From Buchnera aphidicola (Pemphigus populi) (GTDB taxonomy: Bacteria; Pseudomonadota; Gammaproteobacteria; Enterobacterales; Enterobacteriaceae): a stretch of DNA of 64,000 bases. A program made the position numbers and the translations under genes. Shown here piece after piece: positions 45,076-55,046 of the stretch. The stretch's first letter is position 1. The number at the start of each line of letters is the position of its first letter. The stretch covers positions 310,001 to 374,000 of the forward strand of contig NZ_OZ060372.1 of NCBI RefSeq assembly GCF_964058935.1, read 5' to 3'. The notes below the pieces were generated by a model. It did not search any database. It worked only from the letters and a program-made list of their open reading frames with translations, and was not told where the DNA came from.

Positions 45076-45254
45076 ATACATATATTGCTTGAATTAAGAT
45101 ACAATTTTGGTATATTATCAATAATTTTTAGAGTCTTACTAAAATAAAAAATATTTAATACTATTAAAAGTAAGCTCTAAAATTATTGAATTCAATATAT
45201 TCTATTTATCATTATTACTTTTGATAATCGTATTATATATATTAGGGTATATTC

Positions 45255-46367
45255 ATGTTTTATTTACTATTTTTAAGATTCATTTTTTTATTTTTTTTAG
45301 CAACAAGCTCTGTCATATATGCTGATAAGATTCGAGATCTTACTAGCATTCAAGGGACACATGAAAATAAATTAATTGGTTATGGTTTAGTAGTAGGGTT
45401 AGATGGTACAGGAGATCAAATCATACATGTTCCTTTAACACTTCAGACGTTAAATAATATGTTATCTCAATTTGGAATAAACGTTCAATCAAATACACGT
45501 GTCCAACTAAAAAACATAGCAGCAGTTGTAGTAACAGCTGAATTACCTAATTTTAGTCATCAGGGACAAAAAATAGATGTGGTCGTATCTTCTATAGGTG
45601 ATGCTAAAAGTTTAAAAGGTGGTACCCTATTGATGACTCCATTAAAGGGAATAGATAATAAAATTTATGCTATTGCACAAGGTAATATTATAATCAGTGG
45701 TAATATCAACCAATCTTTTACACATTATCATCAAAATTCTATTAATCAATTAAATGGCGGAAGAATCAGTAATGGAGCAATAATTGAAAAAGAAATAAGA
45801 ACACAATTTGGTCAAGATAAAAAGTTTAATTTACAATTGAATCAAGAAGATTTTACGTTAGCTCAACGTATTAGTGATATAATTAATATTCATTATCCGA
45901 ATACATCTGTGGCATTAGATTCCAGAACTGTTCAATTGAAAGCACCAAATAGCAGCAGCATGCAAGTTCGCATGATCTCTAATATTCAAAATATTAATAT
46001 TGATTTACCAGAACAAGATGCAAAAATAATTCTTAATGCACGTACTGGATCTATTGTTATGAACAAAACAGTACGATTAGATGCATGTGCCGTATCAGAT
46101 GGAAATATATCAGTTATTATTAACAAAAAGCATAATATCAACCAATCTCATTCATTTGTTGTTAATGCACAAGTAAGAGGTGTATTAAAAAAAAATAATA
46201 AGATAAAATCTGTTACTACTAATATACAATCTAATGAAAATAATGTTAACCTTAACAATATTGTTAATATCTTAAATATTTTAGGAACAACTCCTATAGA
46301 ATTAATGTCAATATTACAAGCTATGCAAAATGCTGGTTGTCTTCATGCTAAATTAGAAATTATATAA
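45255..46367 (+). CDS. flgI: Flagellar P-ring protein FlgI
   Basis: Periplasmic ring that holds the rod in the peptidoglycan layer. It is 370 residues (E. coli 365). A hydrophobic signal peptide ends near SSVIYA before DKIRDLTSIQG. The body has NKLIGYGLVVGLDGTGDQ, VVVTAELPNFSHQGQKIDV and TPLKGIDNKIYAIAQG. The C-terminus IELMSILQAMQNAGCLHAKLEII is family-typical (IELMSILQAMQNAG). It lies 180 bases after flgH. Confidence 0.95.
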   Translation: MFYLLFLRFIFLFFLATSSVIYADKIRDLTSIQGTHENKLIGYGLVVGLDGTGDQIIHVPLTLQTLNNMLSQFGINVQSNTRVQLKNIAAVVVTAELPNFSHQGQKIDVVVSSIGDAKSLKGGTLLMTPLKGIDNKIYAIAQGNIIISGNINQSFTHYHQNSINQLNGGRISNGAIIEKEIRTQFGQDKKFNLQLNQEDFTLAQRISDIINIHYPNTSVALDSRTVQLKAPNSSSMQVRMISNIQNINIDLPEQDAKIILNARTGSIVMNKTVRLDACAVSDGNISVIINKKHNINQSHSFVVNAQVRGVLKKNNKIKSVTTNIQSNENNVNLNNIVNILNILGTTPIELMSILQAMQNAGCLHAKLEII

Positions 46368-46383
46368 AAAAAGGAAAAATAAA

Positions 46384-46710
46384 ATGGAAAATAATTTTAA
46401 TATTTTTATTACTCCAACATATAGTAACAATACTTTATCTCTATCCGCTAAAAAATCAGAAAAAAATATTAAAAACAATCTATTTAATACAGCTAAAAAA
46501 GTTGAAGGGCTATTTCTTAATATTATTTTAACTAATATGAGAAATAGCTTACCAAAAAATGATTTATTTAATAACGAAACTGAAAGAATGTATACAGATA
46601 TATATGATCAAACTATGTCACAACAAATAAGTAAAAAAGGTTTTGGTTTAGCAGAAATTATTGTAGAACAAATACTAAAAAAAAATATTTTAAAAAAAAA
46701 TTACCAGTAA
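46384..46710 (+). CDS. flgJ: Rod-capping protein FlgJ, N-terminal domain only
   Basis: FlgJ guides rod assembly. In E. coli its 313 residues join an N-terminal rod cap to a C-terminal peptidoglycan-cutting domain. Here the protein ends at 108 residues and keeps only the cap (KKVEGLFLNIILTNMRNSLP, YDQTMSQQISKKGFGLAEIIVEQ). The muramidase domain is missing. No flgK or flgL follows. Confidence 0.92.
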   Translation: MENNFNIFITPTYSNNTLSLSAKKSEKNIKNNLFNTAKKVEGLFLNIILTNMRNSLPKNDLFNNETERMYTDIYDQTMSQQISKKGFGLAEIIVEQILKKNILKKNYQ

Positions 46711-47056
46711 AAAATACACATTAAATTGATGAAAATATCAGTCATCGCAAATATAATAAAAGTATAGTATTATATAAACTAATATCTATTGATATATAGA
46801 TATCATCGTTTATAAAAACTTTATTTCTAATATTTTGATATTATAAAATACTGTATTTGAAAAATCCTATTGCTAAATATTTTTACATATATTTTAAAAA
46901 ATTTTAAAAAATATTTTTACGAATCATATAATATTATTTTTATGGCAAAGAATTATACAATATATATAAAGCATCCCATATTTAATTCTTAATTCATTAA
47001 TAAATAAAAAATGGGATGCAATAAAAAATATCAATATTACATGAATAAATAAAAAG
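46711..47056. other. flgJ-rne spacer
   Basis: About 345 bases between convergent genes. In E. coli flgK and flgL lie here; no remnant of either is readable, so the deletion looks complete. The only structured element is the hairpin at 46971-47019. Confidence 0.5.
46971..47019 (-). terminator. rne terminator-like hairpin
   Basis: Stem GCATCCCAT / ATGGGATGC (9 bp, five G-C pairs) around a 31-base A/T loop. It lies 38 bases past the rne stop. On the minus strand it is followed by TTTATATATAT. Confidence 0.6.
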
Positions 47057-50000
47057 TTACACACGTGTAACAGGAGCACTTGAAATATTACTTGCTGCGT
47101 GACCACCTGCAGCATTTTTTGTTTTATAATTCATTTTATATGGTTTAAAACCATAACTTAATTTTTTTTTTCTGTTTTTCATTGATATTGGAACTTTTGT
47201 AATAGGAGCACTGGATATACATTTTTTACTTTTGTTTTTTTCTGATTTATTAAATTTTTTATATTTTGAATCTAAAAAAAACACGTCTTTTTTATTATTT
47301 TTAAATTTTGATTTAGATTTTTCTTTTATTTTTTTATAAAATATATTATTTAATAATGTTTTTTTTTCATGTAATCCGATATTACTGTTTTCTTTATTCA
47401 ATTTTTTTTTTATTATATTATTTTCTATTACACTACCATATCTACGAAACATTACTTTTTTTGTAGTATAATCAATAGACGTTATATAATGACGTTGCTT
47501 AATATTATTCTTATTTATAGGAAATAAGTTCATTAAATATTTTTCATATATTTTATGCTGATGATTTATTTTTTTATGAGGTTTACTTATAGGATAACGA
47601 ATCCATATTTTTCCTAAAGCTAATTCTAATGAAGAAACCCCAGATATAATAGGCATAGGAGATTTAAATTCATTCCAATTATTTACATCATTTCTCGAAT
47701 AATTAGAAATAATATTAGATGGTAAAAAAGTAAATTTCTTAAAAAAGAAATGACTCTCCTCTTTTATTTTTTTATTTTTTATTCTATATGATGTAGTAAT
47801 AAGATTATTTAGAATAATATTTTCTTTTTTTAAAAAACTAGTATTACCCATTTTGGTAAAATATAATTTAATAATATTTTCATATAATATACGATTGGTA
47901 TAATGAGCCATATGTAAAGCATATATTATTAAATTAATATTTTTAAAACTTATTTTTTTAAATTTCTTTCTAGGTAAAATTAATTTTTTATCTAATCTAT
48001 AATATTCATTTTTTAGTAAAGATTTATCTTTTTTTATTTTTATATCATTATACTTTATATTTAAATTTAAATTATTGAGTTGATATGGATTTTTAAATAT
48101 ATTTTTATAAGAATTGTGTTCATAATTCTTTTTTTCTATCTTCATCAAGTTATTATCATTTAAACAATAAGTATTGTTATAATAAAAGTTAGTGTTATAT
48201 TTATTAAATTGAAAAAATCTAAATTTTTTGTTTTCTTCCTTATCACATCTATTTCGAATATTATTCAAATTCTTATTTTTTTTATTTGATACATCGATAT
48301 TACTATTCTTTTTATGTTTCATATTTAAGTTAAAATTAAAAAAAGGAGATTTCAACCAAAAAATTATTTTTTCTAACAAATTCAATTTACATACAGACGG
48401 AGAAACTGATTTATTTTTTTTTAAAACATTTGATTCTGGCTTTTTCTTATTTTTTATTTCTTTTTTTAATAAAAATGTATTATAAATAGATAAAGTAGAA
48501 AGAATAGATTTTTTATTTTTTTTTCTGTCTAAAACATCTTCTTCTACAGTACGAATAATTCCATTTTCATAAAATCTTGGAAGATGATAACTAATTGTTT
48601 CTATTTCTTCACCTTTTCTAATACGTAAAACAGAATAATGTGGTGTTTTAATCTGGTCATTAGGTACAATAATAGTTTTTCCACCGCTTTGACGTTTTTC
48701 AATAGCATTAACAGCTTCTCTTTTTTCATTTAATAAATAACATGCAACTTCTACAGGTACGATAGCATGAACTTCATGAGTATTTTCTTTTAAAGCTTCT
48801 TCTTCAATAACTCTTAAAATAGAAAGAGAAAGAGATTCATTATCTCTTATGGTCCCAGTACCACTACATCTAGGACAAATATGATAATTTGATTCTCCTA
48901 AAGAGGGACTCAATCTTTGTCGAGACATTTCTAATAAACCAAATTTAGAAATATTGCCTATTTGAATTCTAGCACGATCTTGTCTGACGGATTCACGAAA
49001 TTGATTTTCAATTTTACGTTGATTTCCAATAGGTGTCATATCAATAAAATCAATAACTATTAATCCTCCCACATCACGTAATCTCAATTGTCGAGCAATT
49101 TCATCAACAGCTTCAATATTGGTATGCAGTGCTGTTTCTTCAATATCAATACCTTTAGTAGAACGTGCAGAATTAACGTCAATAGCTGTTAAAGCTTCTG
49201 TCGAATCTATCATAATAGATCCACCAGAAGGTAATCTTACCTCTCTTTGAAATGCTGAGTTAATCTGTGATTCTATTTGATAATGACTAAATAAAGGAAT
49301 ATCTCCTGTGTATAATTTAATTTTGCTGCTAAAATCAGGACGACCTAATGCAGTCATATGCTGATGAGCTAAAGATAAAATTTTAGGATTATCAATAAGT
49401 ATTTCTCCAATATCCGGTCTAAGATAATCTCGAAACGCACGTACAATTACATTACTTTCTTGATGAATTAAAAAAGGAGCAGAACGTTTTTTTGCAGATT
49501 CTTGAATGGCATCCCAATGTTGCAATCTAAAATTTAAATCCCACTTCAGTGCCGCTAAAGATTTTCCTACACCAGCTGTTCTGATGATTAAACCCATATT
49601 ATCAGGTAATGTTAATAAAGATAAAGTTGATTTTAATTCAGATCGCTCATAACCTACTATTCTTCTAGAAATACCACCAGCTTTGGGATTATTAGGTAAT
49701 AATACTAAATAACTACCAGCTAAGCTAATAAAAGTAGTTAATGCAGCACCTTTCGTCCCTCTTTCTTCTTTATCTACTTGTACAATTACTTCTTGTCCTT
49801 CCTTTAAAATATTCTTTATATTAGGCTTAGCACAAAATGTGTCATTTTTCAAAAAATAATCTTTAGAAATTTCTTTTAAAGGAAGAAATCCATGTTTTTC
49901 AGAACCGTAGTCAACAAAAACAGCTTCTAAACTAGGTTCAATTCGAGATATCTTTCCTTTATAAATATTCGATTTTTTTTGTTCATATCTAGGTGTTTCT

Positions 50001-50086
50001 ATATCTAAATCATATAACCGTTGTCCATCTACAAGGGCAACTCGTAATTCTTCTTGTTGAGTTGCATTAATTAACATTCTTTTCAT
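47057..50086 (-). CDS. rne: Ribonuclease E (Rne)
   Basis: Endonuclease that starts mRNA decay and processes rRNA/tRNA. It is 1009 residues (E. coli 1061). The catalytic half (1-~520) is highly conserved: S1 domain near [16 protein letters not shown], catalytic Asp residues in [10 protein letters not shown] and VIDFIDMTP, and zinc-link [12 protein letters not shown]. The lysine/asparagine-rich C-terminal half is barely alignable, but two islands remain. One is a hydrophobic segment [15 protein letters not shown] at ~569-583, the place of the E. coli membrane anchor. The other is the last residues [18 protein letters not shown], matching the PNPase-binding tail. It stands alone on the minus strand. 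Confidence 0.96.
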   Translation of the reverse strand: MKRMLINATQQEELRVALVDGQRLYDLDIETPRYEQKKSNIYKGKISRIEPSLEAVFVDYGSEKHGFLPLKEISKDYFLKNDTFCAKPNIKNILKEGQEVIVQVDKEERGTKGAALTTFISLAGSYLVLLPNNPKAGGISRRIVGYERSELKSTLSLLTLPDNMGLIIRTAGVGKSLAALKWDLNFRLQHWDAIQESAKKRSAPFLIHQESNVIVRAFRDYLRPDIGEILIDNPKILSLAHQHMTALGRPDFSSKIKLYTGDIPLFSHYQIESQINSAFQREVRLPSGGSIMIDSTEALTAIDVNSARSTKGIDIEETALHTNIEAVDEIARQLRLRDVGGLIVIDFIDMTPIGNQRKIENQFRESVRQDRARIQIGNISKFGLLEMSRQRLSPSLGESNYHICPRCSGTGTIRDNESLSLSILRVIEEEALKENTHEVHAIVPVEVACYLLNEKREAVNAIEKRQSGGKTIIVPNDQIKTPHYSVLRIRKGEEIETISYHLPRFYENGIIRTVEEDVLDRKKNKKSILSTLSIYNTFLLKKEIKNKKKPESNVLKKNKSVSPSVCKLNLLEKIIFWLKSPFFNFNLNMKHKKNSNIDVSNKKNKNLNNIRNRCDKEENKKFRFFQFNKYNTNFYYNNTYCLNDNNLMKIEKKNYEHNSYKNIFKNPYQLNNLNLNIKYNDIKIKKDKSLLKNEYYRLDKKLILPRKKFKKISFKNINLIIYALHMAHYTNRILYENIIKLYFTKMGNTSFLKKENIILNNLITTSYRIKNKKIKEESHFFFKKFTFLPSNIISNYSRNDVNNWNEFKSPMPIISGVSSLELALGKIWIRYPISKPHKKINHQHKIYEKYLMNLFPINKNNIKQRHYITSIDYTTKKVMFRRYGSVIENNIIKKKLNKENSNIGLHEKKTLLNNIFYKKIKEKSKSKFKNNKKDVFFLDSKYKKFNKSEKNKSKKCISSAPITKVPISMKNRKKKLSYGFKPYKMNYKTKNAAGGHAASNISSAPVTRV

Positions 50087-50702
50087 TAGAACATCTCTCG
50101 TATTTTTTCGATAAGTGTTAAAATGGTAGGAAATATAGAAATAAAATAAAAAATAAATTTATATATCTTACATTCTGTGCTTGTTAATTACATTATAAGT
50201 AATCAAAAATAAATAAAATATTTTTTATATTTAATTATTTTTGATAAATACCTATTTTAATTTAATTTTTATGATATATAATTTTTATTTATATTTTTTA
50301 AGCATAAATTATATATTTAAAATATTAATCTTAATTACGTTACATTATTTTCTTAACGTATTAATCTTATTTTTCTTATATTACAAATATATACAATTTT
50401 TATATCAAACATAAAATATATTCATTAAATATAATATTGATTGATATTTTATCATATATATGATCAATAATTTTTAAAAAATAAAAAACTATTATTTAAT
50501 AAAATATACTCTAAATAAAGAATAAAAAAATTATGTTTTATACATAACAGACCTAAAATAAAAATATATTTATTAGATATAAAATATCTATATTATAAAA
50601 ATTAATAAATATATGTTATATATAATGAATCATCTATAATAAATAGAAAATAAAATATTTTTAAAACATTAATATTTATGAATGAAAATAAATAAAAAAT
50701 AT
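50087..50702. other. Divergent rne/rluC spacer
   Basis: About 615 bases, A/T-rich. In E. coli the rne leader (~360 bases) has hairpins used for autoregulation; I see no comparable G/C-containing stem here. No gene or tRNA is present. Confidence 0.45.
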
Positions 50703-51665
50703 ATGAAAAAAAAAATACCTGATACATATAGTATATCTGTCAAAGAAGATATGGAAAGACAACGCATTGATAATTTTTTAATAAAAAAATTTAAAAAGAT
50801 ACCTAAAAGTATGATTTATAAAATCATAAGAACCGGTAAAGTTAAAATCAATAAAAAAAAAATATTACCAAAATATAAATTAGAAATCGGAGATAAAATT
50901 TCAATACCTTCAATAAAAATAGACGTAAAAAGAATAAAAAAGATTCAAAATAACAATATAATATGTAGTAATAAAAAAATAAATAATATATTAAAAGAAA
51001 TCCTATATGAAGATGATTGTTTACTAATAATAAATAAACCATCCGGTATAGCAGTACATGGCGGCAGTGGAATAAATTTTGGTATAATAGAAATTATTAG
51101 AAAATTAAGACCAAAAAATCGTTTTCTTGAACTAGTACATCGCTTAGATCGTGATACATCTGGAATTCTTATACTAGCTAAAAAACGGTCAGCATTACGT
51201 GATTTACATCAACAATTAAGAGAAAAAAAAATAAAAAAAAAATATATAACTTTAGTTCATGGAAAATGGCCCAAATACAGAAATAACATTTCTGCTCCTT
51301 TATTAAAAACAAAACTATTAAATAAAAAAAATATTGTTCAAATTAGTAAGCAAGGTAAAATTGCAGAAACTCATTTTTCTATTAAACAACAATATTCTAA
51401 ATACACTCTATTATTAGCTACTCCTATTACCGGAAGAACCCACCAAATAAGAGCACACGCTGCACATGCAGGATATCCAATAGTTTTTGATACACGTTAT
51501 GGAGAAAAAAAATTAGACTTTGAAATTAAAATAAAAAATTTAAAAAGTAGATTGCTACTTCATGCTTGTAAAATTCACTTTATACACCCATGTCATAAAC
51601 ATGACATGACAATATTGGCACCCTTAGAAAAAATTTTTAAAAAATATTTAGATTCACTAATGTAA
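50703..51665 (+). CDS. rluC: 23S rRNA pseudouridine synthase RluC
   Basis: Makes pseudouridines 955, 2504 and 2580 in 23S rRNA. From 50703 it is 320 residues (E. coli 319); the ATG at 50682 adds seven non-homologous residues. Neither start has a clear ribosome site, so I rely on alignment to RIDNFL. An S4 RNA-binding domain (RIDNFLIKKFKKIPKSMIYK) is followed by the catalytic motif VHRLDRDTSGILIL with the nucleophile Asp. TGRTHQIRAHAAHAGYPI closes the domain. Divergent from rne as in E. coli. Confidence 0.94.
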   Translation: MKKKIPDTYSISVKEDMERQRIDNFLIKKFKKIPKSMIYKIIRTGKVKINKKKILPKYKLEIGDKISIPSIKIDVKRIKKIQNNNIICSNKKINNILKEILYEDDCLLIINKPSGIAVHGGSGINFGIIEIIRKLRPKNRFLELVHRLDRDTSGILILAKKRSALRDLHQQLREKKIKKKYITLVHGKWPKYRNNISAPLLKTKLLNKKNIVQISKQGKIAETHFSIKQQYSKYTLLLATPITGRTHQIRAHAAHAGYPIVFDTRYGEKKLDFEIKIKNLKSRLLLHACKIHFIHPCHKHDMTILAPLEKIFKKYLDSLM

Positions 51666-51894
51666 TAAATATTATTTTAACAAAAAATTAATGTAATACA
51701 TTTTCAATATAAATCTCATCATACTAATCTTTTTTTATTAAAATTTTTTTTGAATAAAAATATAAATATATATTATTTTTAATATAAAAAATATTACTTT
51801 TTATTAATATTTAGTTTATTATAAAATAATTATAATTTTTACATTTTTTAAAACATATAATTGAAAATATATTTCATAAAAGGGACCTATATCT

Positions 51895-52065
51895 ATGGCT
51901 GTACAAAAAAATAAACCTACTCGTTCAAAACGAGGCATGCGCAGATCTCATGATAAACTAAATACATCAAATTTATCCATAGATCGTTTATCTGGAGAAA
52001 TACACCTTAGACATCATATTACAGAAAAGGGATATTACAAAGGAAAAAAGGTTTTAAAAAAATAA
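51895..52065 (+). CDS. rpmF: 50S ribosomal protein L32 (RpmF)
   Basis: Small ribosomal protein of 56 residues (E. coli 57). The sequence begins [20 protein letters not shown], then [21 protein letters not shown], with only the middle diverged. An AGGGACC region precedes the ATG. The neighbours yceD, plsX and fabH of E. coli are missing between rluC, rpmF and fabD. Confidence 0.97.
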   Translation: MAVQKNKPTRSKRGMRRSHDKLNTSNLSIDRLSGEIHLRHHITEKGYYKGKKVLKK

Positions 52066-52161
52066 AATTAATTACTTATTATAAATAATACTAAATATAG
52101 TCGACTATTTATTATATTTAATAGTTAACCAGATTAAAAATCTAATTTTAAGGCTATGGAA

Positions 52162-53127
52162 ATGAATTTATTTTCCATGATTTTTCCAGGGCAGGGTATA
52201 CAAAAAAAAGGAATGCTAACTGCTGAATTAGTCAATCATCCTATTATAGTAAAAACATTCAATGAATCATCATGTGCTCTGGGTTATGATGTATTAAAAT
52301 TAATAAAAAATGATACAAAAAAAAAATTAAATAAAAGTGAATTTGCTCAACCAGCAATTTTAACAGTATCTGTTGCTATTTACCGTTTATGGATTTATAA
52401 ACAAGGTCCTTTACCTTTTATGATGGCAGGACATTCTCTTGGAGAATATTCTGCTTTAGTATGTTCTAACGTTATACAACTTTATGATGCAGTAAAATTA
52501 GTCCAATTTCGTGGTAAATTAATGCAAAGGTTAGTACATCATATACCTGTTGCTATGTTGGCAATTATTGGATTAAATAAAGAGCAAATTATTAATATTT
52601 GTAAAATACACAAAAAAAATTCAATTGTGGATTTATCAAATTTTAATTCATTAGATCATATAGTTATTTCTGGACATAAAGAAGCAGTAGAACGAACTGG
52701 TACATATTGTAAAAAAGCCGGTGCTAAGTATGTATTACCACTTGCTATCAGTACTGCTGCTCATTGTAGTTTAATGCACCCAGCTAAAAAAAAGCTCATG
52801 AATGCTCTAAAAAATATTCAATTTAATACACCAATATGTCCTATTGTTAACAATGCTGATGTAAAATGTGAATTTTCCAAAAGAAATATCTGCAATGCAT
52901 TAACTAAACAACTTACTAAACCAGTAAGATGGCATGAAAGTATAGAATATATGGTTAAAAAAGGCGTATCATTAATTTTAGAAGTAGGACCTACTTCTAT
53001 TCTAACGAATATTAACAAAAGAAACATTTTTTTAGAATCGATATCATTACATAACAAAAAAAATTTTTTAAAAGCCCTGAAATTAATAAAAACAAAAAAT
53101 ATGAAAATAAAAAAAAAACTGCAATAG
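52162..53127 (+). CDS. fabD: Malonyl-CoA-ACP transacylase (FabD)
   Basis: Loads malonyl groups onto acyl carrier protein. ATG 52162 is chosen because AAGG (52150-52153) is 8 bases away and MNLFSMIFPGQG matches E. coli MTQFAFVFPGQG; ATG 52156 is too close. The nucleophile Ser is in MAGHSLGEYSALV and the catalytic His in STAAHCSLMHP. It is 321 residues (E. coli 309). The last eight codons, MKIKKKLQ, are not FabD-like: they are the ancestral start of fabG read in the wrong frame. Confidence 0.94.
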   Translation: MNLFSMIFPGQGIQKKGMLTAELVNHPIIVKTFNESSCALGYDVLKLIKNDTKKKLNKSEFAQPAILTVSVAIYRLWIYKQGPLPFMMAGHSLGEYSALVCSNVIQLYDAVKLVQFRGKLMQRLVHHIPVAMLAIIGLNKEQIINICKIHKKNSIVDLSNFNSLDHIVISGHKEAVERTGTYCKKAGAKYVLPLAISTAAHCSLMHPAKKKLMNALKNIQFNTPICPIVNNADVKCEFSKRNICNALTKQLTKPVRWHESIEYMVKKGVSLILEVGPTSILTNINKRNIFLESISLHNKKNFLKALKLIKTKNMKIKKKLQ

Positions 53128-53834
53128 TAACCGGAGCATCTCGTGGGATTGGACTTAATATTGCAAAAAAGCTAATAGAAAAAGGAATTAGAGTTATTGG
53201 AACTGCTACAAACCAATTAGGTATTGATAAAATCGATGATCATTTACAAGACCAAGGAAAAGGAGTAATTTTAAATATAGGTGATTTTTCTACTATCAAA
53301 AAAACAATAGATGAAATCTATAAAAATTTTGGCAATATTGATATTTTAGTAAATAATGCTGGAATCAAAAACGATAAATTATTAATTAATATGAGCCCAA
53401 AAAATTGGAATGATGTATTAAATATTAACTTAACAGGAATATTTTATCTATCAAAATCAATTTTACCTAAAATGATAAAACAACGCAAAGGTCGTATCAT
53501 TACTATTGGCTCAATTTCCGGACATATTGGCAACTACGGACAAACAAATTACGCAACAACTAAATCTGGATTAACAGGATTTCATAAATCTCTAGCATTA
53601 GAAGTTGCGTCTTATGGTATTACCGTAAATATGATTGCTCCAGGACTAATTAAAACAGATATGACTAAAACTCTTAATAAAAAAAAATATGATAAATATA
53701 TTGCAAGAATACCTATGAAACGTTTTGGAGAAGTTAGTGATATATCCGAAGCAGTATTTTTTTTAGCTTCTGATAAAGCATCTTATATAACAGGTCAAAC
53801 ATTACATATCAATGGTGGCATGTACATGAGTTGA
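53101..53834 (+). CDS. fabG: 3-oxoacyl-ACP reductase (FabG), start out of frame (needs frameshift or slippage)
   Basis: NADPH-dependent reductase of fatty-acid elongation. The FabG frame is intact from TAIVTGASRGIG (ACT at 53118) to the end NGGMYM. It has NNAG and catalytic Ser (IGSISGH) and Tyr/Lys (NYATTKSG). Homology places its start at ATG 53101 (MKIKKK-TAIVTG against MNFEGKIALVTG), but ATG and TAIVTG are in different frames across A10 (53109-53118). One added A gives 244 residues, exactly the E. coli length. The first in-frame ATG is 53391, inside the catalytic domain. No ribosome site precedes 53101. Confidence 0.85.
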
Positions 53835-53889
53835 TTGCGTTTATTAACATAATTATCTCTATATAGTAAAATACTAGGATATAGAATAT

Positions 53890-54126
53890 ATGAACACTAT
53901 AAGTATACGTATCAAAAAAATTATATCTAAACAATTGGGGATAAAAGAAAAAGATATCCTTGATCATAATTCTTTTTTAGAAGATCTTGGAGCTGATTCA
54001 CTCGATGCTATTGAGTTAATCATGAAATTAGAAGAAGAATTTAATATTGAAATATCAGATGAAGCCTCTGAAAATTTTAATACGGTAAAAAATATGATTG
54101 ATTATATCAATACTATAATAGTATAA
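53890..54126 (+). CDS. acpP: Acyl carrier protein (AcpP)
   Basis: Carries acyl chains on a phosphopantetheine arm. It is 78 residues, as in E. coli. The modified Ser is in LGADSLDAIELIMKLEEEF (residue ~37). It is acidic overall, in contrast to the basic neighbours. It lies 55 bases after fabG, the usual fabD-fabG-acpP order; fabF does not follow. Confidence 0.97.
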   Translation: MNTISIRIKKIISKQLGIKEKDILDHNSFLEDLGADSLDAIELIMKLEEEFNIEISDEASENFNTVKNMIDYINTIIV

Positions 54127-54156
54127 AAAATATATTTTAATCAAATATTAATACTT

Positions 54157-54175
54157 TAAGTAAAAATTTTACTTA
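54157..54175 (+). terminator. Weak acpP terminator candidate
   Basis: Stem TAAGTAAA / TTTACTTA (8 bp) with a 3-base loop, 30 bases past the acpP stop, followed by TATTTGAAAT. Mostly A/T. Confidence 0.4.
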
Positions 54176-54284
54176 TATTTGAAATATAATTTTCACTTAT
54201 GCAAGTTTATTTATTTCTATCAATAAAAATATTTTAGTATTATATGTAATTAAAATAAAAAAATTTTTATTATTTTTTTTAAAA

Positions 54285-54329
54285 GTTAATATTAATATAT
54301 TTTAATATAAATTAATAAAAAATATTAAC
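54285..54329 (+). terminator. Hairpin before tmk
   Basis: Stem GTTAATATT / AATATTAAC (9 bp) around 27 A/T bases, followed by TTTATTTTTAT. It lies 52 bases upstream of tmk and may end the fab transcript. Confidence 0.4.
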
Positions 54330-54380
54330 TTTATTTTTATAAAATTAAATTCAAAGAATATATATAAGTGATTTCATAAA

Positions 54381-55046
54381 ATGAATAAAGGTAAATTTAT
54401 TGCAATTGAGGGTATAGAGGGATCTGGAAAAACTAATACTTGTATATTTATATCAGAAATATTAAAAAAAAATAATATAAAAAATATAATTTGTGTACGT
54501 CAACCAGGTAGCACACCTATTGCTGAAAAAATACGTCATTTAATAAAAAAAAATCATAAAGAAAAATTAATTAATATAAGTGAATTATTATTAATGTATG
54601 CAGCTAGAATGCAATTAGTAGAAAATGTAATAAAACCGGCATTAAAAAAAGGAACATGGGTAATTAGTGATCGACATGATTTATCTTCTTTCGCTTATCA
54701 AGGAGGAGGTAATGATATAGATATAAAAAAAATTTTTATATTACATAAAATATTATTAGGAAATTTTAATCCAGATTTAACTTTTTATTTAGATATTGAT
54801 CCAGAAATAGGTTTACAGCGTGTTCATGCTAGAGGAATACCAGATCGTATAGAAAAAAATAAACTAATTTTTTTTATACGAACCAGGGATAAATACTTAG
54901 AACTAGTGGGATCTGATCCCAATATTATTACTGTTAATACCAATCAAAAAATAAAAAGTGTAAAAGAAATATTGAAAAAAAAATTAAAAAATTGGTTAAA
55001 AAAACATGATCATAAATCGGTACCCCTGGTTAATAAAACCGTATAA
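54381..55046 (+). CDS. tmk: Thymidylate kinase (Tmk)
   Basis: Phosphorylates dTMP for DNA synthesis. It is 221 residues (E. coli 213). The P-loop reads IEGIEGSGKTN (residues ~8-18). The DRHDLSSFAYQGGG nucleotide site and the LID motif HARGIPDRIEKN are intact. The C-terminus extends ~10 residues beyond the homologue and overlaps holB by 41 bases, in a different frame. Confidence 0.95.
   Translation: MNKGKFIAIEGIEGSGKTNTCIFISEILKKNNIKNIICVRQPGSTPIAEKIRHLIKKNHKEKLINISELLLMYAARMQLVENVIKPALKKGTWVISDRHDLSSFAYQGGGNDIDIKKIFILHKILLGNFNPDLTFYLDIDPEIGLQRVHARGIPDRIEKNKLIFFIRTRDKYLELVGSDPNIITVNTNQKIKSVKEILKKKLKNWLKKHDHKSVPLVNKTV

Noticed and set aside
47057-49000. Possible frameshift or foreign insertion in the C-terminal half of rne
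   Set aside because: The frame is continuous and the conserved C-terminal tail is in frame, so this is diverged linker rather than damage.
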